Source: Actinomyces sp. HMSC035G02
Lineage (GTDB): Bacteria; Actinomycetota; Actinomycetes; Actinomycetales; Actinomycetaceae
Direction of reading: 5' to 3'
NCBI GenBank assembly: GCA_001838165.1
Contig: KV835886.1
Span: 47,344 to 66,081 of the forward strand
DNA: 18,738 nt
The position numbers and the translations under genes are program-made. Below, piece by piece: positions 7,748 through 14,018 of the stretch. The notes below the pieces were generated by a model. It did no database searches. It was not told the DNA's origin and saw only the letters and a list, made by a program, of their open reading frames with translations. Positions within the stretch are counted from its first letter, which is position 1, and every line of letters starts with the position of its first letter.

Positions 7748-10365
7748 CCACCTCCATGACGCTGGCCGATCGCCGCGCGGCCCTCAAGCGCCTCCTCGCC
7801 GCCGGGGAGAGCGCCATCGACGCCTACGAGCGGGTGCTGGAGGGGGCCTCGGAGAAGGATCGGCGCTCTCTTGTCAAGTCCGTGCCCTTCGCGCGCCTCG
7901 TCCCGCCCGCCGTCGAGTGGGAGTGGGACGCAGTCCCAGAGGACACGGTGCGTCTGTGCGTTTTTCTGCGCGCCGCCCTGGCCGGGAGCGACGACGCCGA
8001 CGATGACTACGGAGCCCGTTGGTCGGGCCGCCGCGGCGGCGACCCGCGCGAGGGAGCGGACCTGGAGCGTCTGCTCGCCGCCCACAGGCGCGGCGCGGCT
8101 GGGCGGAGCAGCGAGTGGCTCGAGGAGGCAGCCGGGAGCCCCGGCGGCGTTGCCTTCTGGCACACCTACCGCTCCCTCCTGGCCGAGCGTGGAGCGTACC
8201 TGACCACCGCGCCCTCCCTGGAGTACTTCGCGCGCAGGATCATTCCCGCGCCTCACCCCACCTCGGATGAGACGCAGCGCTTCTTCGAGGAGACCCCGAC
8301 CTTCCTGGACCACGAGTTCTGGGAGTTCTTCCGCGTCGAGGGTGCCCTGCCCGGCTCGGCGCTCTTCGTGTGGATGTACCGCGAGGACCCCTCTGCGCCC
8401 GGCGGTGACTTCGAGCGCCTGCACAGCCACGACCTCGTCCGCTACATGGCGACGAGCTTCCCGCATCTGCGGCCCCGTATCCTCTCCGAGTGTCTGGCCG
8501 CCCAGAGGCGCGACTTCTCCGCCTATAACGCCCGCGTCTTCTCGCGGGCCTGGGAGGCGCTCGAACCGACGCGCGAGGAAAGGCTCGCGGCGGCCGCGGA
8601 CCTCATCGCCCTGCTCGGGGCCCAGCCCTCGTCCACGGTGTCCCTGGCACAGAAGGCTCTCCTTGGCCTCGTTGGAGAGCTCACGGTAGAGCAGGTGGGT
8701 GCGCTCGTGCAGGCCAGCGCGCAGGTCCTCGCCCGCTCTGAGAAGAAGCTGCAGCGCGCACACCTGCGCCTGCTCGCCGCCCTCGTCAAGGCTCATCCCG
8801 GGTGCGCGGCCGCCGTCAGCGACGTCGTGGGTGCCGCCGAGTTCCCCCTCGACCTGCGAGACCGTGCAGCCGCGCTCGTCGCGGTTTCCGCTCCTTCCGG
8901 GGACCCTGACGGTTCTGGGGACGGTGGGGACGAGGCCGGAGCCGGGCCTGCGGGGTCGGCCGCCCCACGCGCCAGCACCCAGGGAATCGAAACCGGGGAG
9001 GGAACCCAGGCCTCGTGGATGTTCCCGGACGCCCCCGCCGCGGACTTGCCGCGCACGTCGCACACCGCGGAGCTGCCCGCCGATAACGACGCGGCCGTCG
9101 CGGCGCTGCACGCCCTCTTCGAGGACGCGTCCGCGGGCGCCACCCTACCCGTGCTCCTGACGCGCATCAGCGGCGAGGGTATCGAGCTGGCGGAGGCCGA
9201 CAAGACGCTGCTCGCCAGGTACTGGCGCAGCGCCCCCAACTGGAAGGGCGCCAACCAGCTCTCCTACCTGGCCTCGCGGCTCCTGCGCGACGTGGAGGTG
9301 AAGGACGCGCCCGAGGCCGGCCACTTCCGCGGCTACCTGCGCAAGGGCAGCGAGTGGGAGCAATACCGAGGACCGGTCCGCCTCCTGCACGAGCAGTTGC
9401 GCGTCGCATTGCGCGACAAGCCTTACGACAAGCCGAACGGTCAGGATATGTACCGCTTCGACCCGATTCTGACCGAGCCACTCGAACCTATGGAGGTGCG
9501 GTGGGAGCGGCAGATCATCCGCGCTCCCTACCAGAAGCCGGTGAGCGTCGTGCACGGCGAGTACACCAAGACCGATGATATGCACGAGACGTGGGCGATC
9601 CCCGGGCAAACCCTGGCCACGGGCGAGGACTCGCTGGCGGGTACCCTCGCCAACGTTGCGGGGGTGGCTCCCGAGTTCACCGGGCGGCTCCTGGAATCCG
9701 GGAACTACCGGTCGAGCGGCGTTGCCTACGCGTGGGCAGCCTGGGCCCTCCAGCACAATCCGGACATTCTGGCGGCCCACGCGATGCCCATCCTCCAGGG
9801 GGCGTTCTTCAAGTTCCCGCAGGTCATCACGGCCTTCGAGGTCATCGTGCGCGCGCTGGGGGAGGGATGGCGGACGCCGGGTTCCCCCACCTACTCGGCC
9901 CTGGCGTGGGCGTCCACGGCCGCGCAGGCGCCCTATCGGGCCATCGCCGCCGAGGCCATCGCGCGCCTCGCCGACACCGGCCGATACGACCCGGCGGCCA
10001 TGGCCGAGGAGATCGGCTACCTGATGCGCAACGGGTGGTTCGGTCCCGGGCGGGTCACCCAGACGCTCAGCGACTGCGCGTCCGTCTCTGCCCTGGCCGG
10101 GTATCGTGTCGCCCAGACCATCGCCGCCCTGCTGCCCTCCTTGGTCGGCGTCAGGGGCGCGAATCGTATGGTCGAGGCCTTGGTGGCGCTCGCGGGCGAC
10201 TACGGCATGAGGGTGAGCGTGCCCGAGGAGCTGCGCCCGAAGATGAAGGGATCAAGCGCGCTCGCCAAGGCGCTGCGGGCGCTCGACGCGCTGCCTGATG
10301 CCCCGACTGACCTCGCGTGCGAGGCGGCTGAGGCGCTCAGTGCGGTCCGAGCACAGCGGGAGTAG
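7744..10365 (+). CDS. DUF6493-family alpha-helical repeat protein, second copy
   Basis: This 873-residue protein is the last gene of the SWIM operon. Residues about 255-380 match the DUF6493 style closely: FSRAWEALEPTREERL, then LAQKALLGL, VLARSEKKLQRAHLRLL. Residues about 382-445 are a Gly/Asp/Ala-rich, probably disordered linker. About 500-600 is a distinct globular segment rich in Trp and Tyr (RWERQIIRAPYQKP, 586-599). Residues 640-822 form a helical repeat block whose pattern, AAEAIARLADTGRYD to AALLPSL, parallels VEALAALVARGDL to TLLPGL in the first copy. The two proteins are therefore probably paralogs with diverged N-termini. The ATG at 7744 overlaps the preceding TGA and follows GAAGGAG by 8 bases; an open frame from 7486 lies inside the previous gene and is rejected. 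No terminator is visible before the convergent toxin gene, whose stop codon ends only 31 bases away. Confidence 0.82.
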   Translation: MTTSMTLADRRAALKRLLAAGESAIDAYERVLEGASEKDRRSLVKSVPFARLVPPAVEWEWDAVPEDTVRLCVFLRAALAGSDDADDDYGARWSGRRGGDPREGADLERLLAAHRRGAAGRSSEWLEEAAGSPGGVAFWHTYRSLLAERGAYLTTAPSLEYFARRIIPAPHPTSDETQRFFEETPTFLDHEFWEFFRVEGALPGSALFVWMYREDPSAPGGDFERLHSHDLVRYMATSFPHLRPRILSECLAAQRRDFSAYNARVFSRAWEALEPTREERLAAAADLIALLGAQPSSTVSLAQKALLGLVGELTVEQVGALVQASAQVLARSEKKLQRAHLRLLAALVKAHPGCAAAVSDVVGAAEFPLDLRDRAAALVAVSAPSGDPDGSGDGGDEAGAGPAGSAAPRASTQGIETGEGTQASWMFPDAPAADLPRTSHTAELPADNDAAVAALHALFEDASAGATLPVLLTRISGEGIELAEADKTLLARYWRSAPNWKGANQLSYLASRLLRDVEVKDAPEAGHFRGYLRKGSEWEQYRGPVRLLHEQLRVALRDKPYDKPNGQDMYRFDPILTEPLEPMEVRWERQIIRAPYQKPVSVVHGEYTKTDDMHETWAIPGQTLATGEDSLAGTLANVAGVAPEFTGRLLESGNYRSSGVAYAWAAWALQHNPDILAAHAMPILQGAFFKFPQVITAFEVIVRALGEGWRTPGSPTYSALAWASTAAQAPYRAIAAEAIARLADTGRYDPAAMAEEIGYLMRNGWFGPGRVTQTLSDCASVSALAGYRVAQTIAALLPSLVGVRGANRMVEALVALAGDYGMRVSVPEELRPKMKGSSALAKALRALDALPDAPTDLACEAAEALSAVRAQRE

Positions 10366-10396
10366 ATGCGTGCGGGTGTCTCAGGTGCGTGGGTTG

Positions 10397-10663
10397 CTAC
10401 TGGCCGTAGTGGAAGCGGCAGGAAATGATCCAGAGGGCTTTGCCGTCGTCGCTGATCTGGTAGATCAGGCGGTGTCGTGAGTCGATCCGGCGCGACCAGT
10501 ACCCCGAGAACTCGTAGCGGAGGGGCTCAGGCTTGCCGATCCCCTCGTTCCCGTTGCGCTGGATGTCCTTGATGAGGGCGTTGATGCGCTTGAGGGTCTT
10601 GCGATCCTCGAACTGCCACCAGACGTAGTCGTTCCAGGCCTCCTCGTCCCACGTGATGTGCAT
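10397..10663 (-). CDS. yoeB: YoeB/Txe-family ribosome-dependent mRNA endonuclease toxin
   Basis: This 88-residue protein aligns along its whole length with E. coli YoeB (84 residues). It shares KINELIKD-like helices (KRINALIKDIQRN), GKPEPL, SGYWSRRI, HRLIY and the C-terminal CRFHY. The catalytic residues appear intact: Glu46 in KPEP, Arg65 in RHRLIY, and His85-Tyr86 near the end. YoeB binds the ribosomal A site and cuts mRNA when its antitoxin is degraded (family knowledge). The ATG at 10663 lies 2 bases after the antitoxin stop codon, so it is translationally coupled. The longer open frame to 11008 overlaps the antitoxin and is not used. It is convergent with the SWIM operon. All key residues are present, so it is probably active. 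Confidence 0.96.
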   Translation of the reverse strand: MHITWDEEAWNDYVWWQFEDRKTLKRINALIKDIQRNGNEGIGKPEPLRYEFSGYWSRRIDSRHRLIYQISDDGKALWIISCRFHYGQ

Positions 10664-10665
10664 GA

Positions 10666-10929
10666 TCAGTCCTCGTCGAGCTCGATGAGGTCGTGGACGA
10701 CGCCCTCGCCAGCGCGGTGACGTGCGATCGATTCGCGCAGGTGGCGGGCGTTCGCGGGGGACTGCATGAGGTAGACGGTCTCCATGAGGGACTCGTACTC
10801 GTCGAGGGCCATGATGACGACGCTCTCGTGGCCCTGTCGGGTGATGACGATTTCCTCGCGGTCGTTGACGACCTGGTCGAGGACCTCGGCGTAGCGTGCG
10901 CGCGACTCGGTGTAGGTCATGATCTTCAT
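10666..10929 (-). CDS. yefM: YefM/Phd-family antitoxin
   Basis: This 87-residue protein is the partner of the YoeB toxin. The N-terminal part (TYTESRARYAEVLDQVVND, EEIVITRQGHESVVIMALDEYESL) is the DNA-binding Phd/YefM dimer fold. The C-terminal TVYLMQSPANARHLRESI is the typical toxin-binding segment, and the last residues are acidic. The complex neutralises YoeB and represses the operon. The ATG at 10929 follows AGAGGAG by 4 bases; the next in-frame ATG, three codons on, has poorer spacing. The operator upstream is of the classical YefM type, which supports autoregulation. Confidence 0.96.
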   Translation of the reverse strand: MKIMTYTESRARYAEVLDQVVNDREEIVITRQGHESVVIMALDEYESLMETVYLMQSPANARHLRESIARHRAGEGVVHDLIELDED

Positions 10930-10950
10930 GGGTGCTCCTCTGCTCGCCTA

Positions 10951-10989
10951 TGTACAGAACATTGTACAGGATGTGGGGGTGCGTGTCTC
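10951..10989 (-). promoter_or_regulatory. yefM-yoeB promoter and YefM operator
   Basis: Two TGTACA palindromes lie at 10951-10956 and 10963-10968, with centres exactly 12 bp apart. This is the core and spacing known for the E. coli YefM-YoeB operator. On the minus strand a -10 box TACAAT (10961-10966, 5 of 6) overlaps one core. A -35 box GAGACA (10984-10989, 4 of 6) lies 17 bases upstream. The predicted RNA start near 10954 is inside the second core, so bound YefM would block RNA polymerase. Confidence 0.82.
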
Positions 10990-11006
10990 CAGTCGGCTGG
11001 TGACGC

Positions 11007-11048
11007 AAAACCTCCCCCGCGAGCCCTCGTTGGGGCCTGCGGGGGAGG
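11007..11048 (-). terminator. Rho-independent terminator of the DUF1266 operon
   Basis: A 10-bp outer stem (CCTCCCCCGC at 11011-11020 with its complement at 11039-11048) is extended by an inner GCCC/GGGC stem. On the minus strand it is followed at once by TTTT (11007-11010). It starts 22 bases after the stop codon of the small membrane protein and is the only hairpin of the window with a U-tract. Confidence 0.82.
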
Positions 11049-11070
11049 AACGGCGACTACTGAGAAATCC

Positions 11071-11340
11071 TCAGAACAGCAGCGGTGCGAAACCGGCCAC
11101 CGGGGCGAGGAACGCGGCGCCACCCAGCAGTGCAGCCTTGATGTAGGGGAAGGCGACGAAGGCCGCGATGATGAGGACCACGAGCAGCGCCATGAGGATC
11201 AGGTTGTTGCGCTGGCGCTTGTACTGCTCGGGCGTCAGCTCCTCCTTCTTGCGGATGAGCGGGGCCTCGCCGTGGACGGAACCGGTGTTGCCGCCGGGCT
11301 TTGCGCCCTCGTTCTCGGTCGGGAAGTGCTGGTCGGACAT
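11071..11340 (-). CDS. Small membrane protein of unknown function
   Basis: I do not recognise this 89-residue protein. Residues 1-45 are polar and probably cytoplasmic. Two hydrophobic segments follow, about 47-64 and 69-89, giving a helical hairpin that ends right at the C-terminus (GFAPLLF). The ATG at 11340 follows AGGAG (in TAGGAGACC) with normal spacing. It lies 29 bases after the DUF1266 stop codon and before a clear terminator, so the two are probably an operon. That both are membrane-anchored suggests they could interact, but this is inference. Codon use is like that of its neighbours. Confidence 0.75.
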   Translation of the reverse strand: MSDQHFPTENEGAKPGGNTGSVHGEAPLIRKKEELTPEQYKRQRNNLILMALLVVLIIAAFVAFPYIKAALLGGAAFLAPVAGFAPLLF

Positions 11341-11369
11341 GGTGGTCTCCTACTGGGTGTTTGAGGGGA

Positions 11370-12395
11370 TCAATTGACGATCGGCTTGCCGCCGATGGAC
11401 ATGGGGGCGCGGGTGCGAGCCTGGGCGTCGAGGTCCTTTTCCCACGCGGAGGCGTCCTCCCAGTTGACGGAGGACAGCAGGTGCAGGGCACCCATCTCGC
11501 GCAGCGCGTCGAGGATGATGAAACGCGGGGCGGGGTAGGGGGCGTCCCACGGGATCGCGGTCCATAGGCCGTTCTTGCCGACGAGGAACTCGCCGCGGTT
11601 GCGGTCGTGCAGGTCGTTGTTCGCGGTCTGGGCGTCGCCCTCGGCGGCCCACAGCCAGCGGGTGATGCGGAAGGCCTCCCACGTCTCCTCCCACGAGGAG
11701 TAGGAGGACTGCAGAGCCCGGTTGATGAGCGCGAGGGTGTCCCAGGCCTCGTCCTCGCTTAGCCAGCCCTGGCCGGCACCCGCGCGCGTCAGGTTCGCCG
11801 CACGAATGAGGTCCCACGCGGCGAAATCGAGGTTCTGGATGCCGCGGTCGTTGTCCAGGAAACGGCGGATGCGCCAGCGGCGCTCCCAGGCCTCCATCGA
11901 GGAATCGGCCGTCTTATTCAGGCGAGCGATCTCGGAGTCCGCCCAGCCGGGCCTCGCGCAGCGCTCGCGCAGGCCCGCGAAATCCTCGCGGTGCCCGGCG
12001 CGCAGCAGCGAATAAATCTGGCGGATCAGGCTCTCGCGGTCGGTGATACCCCAGTCGCGGTCGAGCATGCCCTTCATTCCGGCGGGGTCCGACAGCTTCA
12101 GCTGGTTAACGACCTCATCGTTGCACAGCGAGTAGACCATGGACGGGGCCAGCAGGCGAGCCTGCGGGTCGGTGGCCATGTCCTGGCGCTTGCCGCTCAG
12201 ATGCGGGGTGTGGTGCTCGTTGAGCTTGTTCCACTCGCCTTCCTTACCGGCCTTGCGCACGTCGCGCGGCGCGGGAACGGCACCCTTCGAGCGGGCGGCA
12301 GCCTGCTTGAACGTAGTCGCTGCGAGGGCCACGATGACGCAGCCGATCGCGAACCAAATCGGGAACGGAACGTTAGAGAGGAAATTCTGGAGCAC
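11370..12395 (-). CDS. Membrane-anchored DUF1266 protein
   Basis: This 341-residue protein has one N-terminal membrane helix (about 11-27, FPIWFAIGCVIVALAATTF region) followed by a polar linker. The rest resembles DUF1266 (the YbeU/YbeR type): WGITDRESLIRQIYSLLRAGHREDF at 115-139 is the hallmark, followed by WDLIRAANLTRAG and the closing EEAWD-like helices. The family's role is unknown. The start is uncertain. No ribosome site precedes any candidate; GTG at 12395 is preceded by -10 CACAAT and -35 TTGTGT such that RNA would begin at the GTG itself, so I chose it as a leaderless start. A GTG at 12455 would add 20 residues without support. It lies downstream of the B2 terminator, so it is transcribed separately from the propeller genes. 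Confidence 0.82.
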   Translation of the reverse strand: MLQNFLSNVPFPIWFAIGCVIVALAATTFKQAAARSKGAVPAPRDVRKAGKEGEWNKLNEHHTPHLSGKRQDMATDPQARLLAPSMVYSLCNDEVVNQLKLSDPAGMKGMLDRDWGITDRESLIRQIYSLLRAGHREDFAGLRERCARPGWADSEIARLNKTADSSMEAWERRWRIRRFLDNDRGIQNLDFAAWDLIRAANLTRAGAGQGWLSEDEAWDTLALINRALQSSYSSWEETWEAFRITRWLWAAEGDAQTANNDLHDRNRGEFLVGKNGLWTAIPWDAPYPAPRFIILDALREMGALHLLSSVNWEDASAWEKDLDAQARTRAPMSIGGKPIVN

Positions 12396-12401
12396 AAACT
12401 G

Positions 12402-12431
12402 ATTGTGCCCGATGGAAAGCAGATCACACAA
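12402..12431 (-). promoter_or_regulatory. Promoter giving a leaderless GTG start for the DUF1266 gene
   Basis: On the minus strand TTGTGT (12426-12431) and CACAAT (12402-12407) are 18 bases apart. The -12 base of the -10 box is exactly 12 bases before the G of the GTG at 12395. No Shine-Dalgarno sequence lies between. Box matches are only moderate (3 of 6 and 4 of 6). Confidence 0.45.
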
Positions 12432-12460
12432 TTCAGGGGCGCATGTGCGCACCACGTGGG

Positions 12461-12502
12461 ACGAGGCCGGAGCCGGGTTGTGTGTCCCAGCACCGGCCTC
12501 GT
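12461..12502 (-). terminator. Hairpin terminator after propeller gene B2
   Basis: ACGAGGCCGG (12461-12470) pairs with 12493-12502. An inner GGG/CCC stem closes an 8-base loop TTGTGTGT, with two internal mismatches. It begins 22 bases after the B2 stop on the minus strand and has no U-tract. The loop is identical to that of the hairpin after B1. Confidence 0.7.
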
Positions 12503-12524
12503 GGATCGACTCGCGTCCTAGGGG

Positions 12525-14018
12525 TCAGCTCGCCCGCTTCGGCGTGATCCCCATGAGAACCGTGTCCGGGTGGGGGTAGAAGCCGAGGAAGGAGCGCAAC
12601 CGAGCGATCCGCGAATCAGGTTGTGCGGGGGATGCGATGAGCAGATCCTCGTAGAAGACGGATGCGTCGGTCACGCCGATCTCGTCGAGCGATGTCAGGG
12701 GAATGCCCGAGGGGACGGCGTAGAGGGTCTCTGGAGGAGCGGGTTCCTTCCGATAGTCGTGTGTCGGGGGAATGGAGAGAATCAGGGATCCATCCGTCGA
12801 GATGGCTGCCGTACTTGGGTAGGAGACACGATCGGCCTCTCCTGCTTCGTTCGTGACGTATAGGCGCCGGCCGTTGATGGCGGTGATGCGTGGCGGGTAG
12901 GCATCGCCGTCCGCATGCGTGCACAGGTGTGCCCAGGTGACCTCGCCCGAGATGAGGGTTGTCGCCAGTTGCTCGCTCGTCGGGGTTATGGTCTGGCCGG
13001 TCTCGTCCCAACACCGGATGGTGTCGGCTCCCCTCAGGCGTATGGCGTTGTCTGTCAGAGGGATGCGCGAGATCTCAGTGCCGTTCGCGGTGATTGTCAC
13101 GAGGGCGGGTGCCTCGGAGTCATCGGCCATCGTCCCGCTGAACGCCCAGCCGTCGGTCACCGGGGTCAAGGTGGTGAAGTCGGCGGACACGGGTTCCGTG
13201 ACACTACCGTCCAGGAGATTGAGGAAACGGTTCACGTCAGTCCCGGGAACGTTGCTGTTGTGCTCGGTCGGGACGTATCCGTTGACCATGGGAACGTTCA
13301 TGGGGACGCCCGGCTTCTCGGGGTCGAAGTCACCGACTTCGGCGGCGTATCGCCATGCCTCGGTGCCGTCCTTGTTGTACCCCAGGCACATGTAATCGTA
13401 ATCCTGGAACATTTTGGGCCTGTCGCTCAGGTGGCACATGACGGCCACGGGCCACTGCACCGCCACGAAACGCATCTTCTCGCTTGTGCCCAGGCCCTGT
13501 CCCACGTAGAGGAGGGGCGATCCGGAGGTGACGGAGTCAGGGATCGGGAATTTCCACGTGGCCGTGACCTGGCCGTCAGAGACTCGGATCGTCTGCCCGT
13601 CGACGATGATCGAGTCGTCCCACGTCAGGATCGGCGCGCTCGATTTGGCCAGCTCGCGGTGCCACAGGACGGAGGGCTGAGTGCCGCGCAGGTCGATGGC
13701 CACGAGCGTGGGGGGTTGGTCCTTGTCCTTGAAGATCGCGACCAGAGTGTCGTCGACCTTCGCGTGAGAGTACAACTGTCCGCTCACTCCCAGTTCCGAG
13801 GCCGTCATCTCCCAGGCGACGTCGAAACCAGAGGCGAAGTCGGGGGAGATGAACGAAGAAATACGCGCGTTGCCCGAGTAGCCGACGGGTCGGTGGGTGA
13901 GGCGGCACACGCAGATCGCCGCCGTAGCGACGAGCGCTACGACAAGAGTGATGGCGAGGCGGCGCACGAAGGAGGGGAGGGGCTTGCGTTGGGAAGTCGG
14001 TGTGTCAGCTAGCATCAT
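12525..14018 (-). CDS. Membrane-anchored PQQ-like beta-propeller protein, B-type copy 2
   Basis: This 497-residue protein has a basic N-terminus and one membrane helix (about 19-38). The rest is outside the cell membrane. The segment after the helix (GYSGNARISSFISPDFASGFDVAWE, starting at Gly46) and recurring strand ends such as VLWHREL, ATWKF and EAWRYA resemble PQQ/quinoprotein-type propellers. No enzymatic residues are recognised. Cys195, Cys211, Cys336 and Cys366 are conserved in the B1 copy and could form disulfides. A conserved end reads DLLIASPA...YPHPDTVLMGITPKRA. The ATG at 14018 overlaps the A2 stop codon (ATGA) and follows GAGGAG by 6 bases. Coupling implies that A and B proteins work together, perhaps as a surface-facing heteromer; this is inference. 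No true lipobox is present at Cys36 or Cys38. Confidence 0.78.
   Translation of the reverse strand: MMLADTPTSQRKPLPSFVRRLAITLVVALVATAAICVCRLTHRPVGYSGNARISSFISPDFASGFDVAWEMTASELGVSGQLYSHAKVDDTLVAIFKDKDQPPTLVAIDLRGTQPSVLWHRELAKSSAPILTWDDSIIVDGQTIRVSDGQVTATWKFPIPDSVTSGSPLLYVGQGLGTSEKMRFVAVQWPVAVMCHLSDRPKMFQDYDYMCLGYNKDGTEAWRYAAEVGDFDPEKPGVPMNVPMVNGYVPTEHNSNVPGTDVNRFLNLLDGSVTEPVSADFTTLTPVTDGWAFSGTMADDSEAPALVTITANGTEISRIPLTDNAIRLRGADTIRCWDETGQTITPTSEQLATTLISGEVTWAHLCTHADGDAYPPRITAINGRRLYVTNEAGEADRVSYPSTAAISTDGSLILSIPPTHDYRKEPAPPETLYAVPSGIPLTSLDEIGVTDASVFYEDLLIASPAQPDSRIARLRSFLGFYPHPDTVLMGITPKRAS

Noticed and set aside
7285..9111. Minus-strand open frame of 608 codons
   Set aside because: It is antisense to the two helical-repeat genes, with low-complexity Arg/Gly content and no ribosome site; a shadow frame.
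12396..12455. GTG at 12455 as the DUF1266 start
   Set aside because: No ribosome site and no -10 box at a fitting distance; the GTG at 12395 fits a promoter for a leaderless start. Not fully excluded.
13902..13913. Lipoprotein signal at Cys36/Cys38 of B2
   Set aside because: The residues before the cysteines (TAAI, AICV) do not fit a lipobox, and the B1 paralog has no cysteine there, so a signal anchor is more likely.
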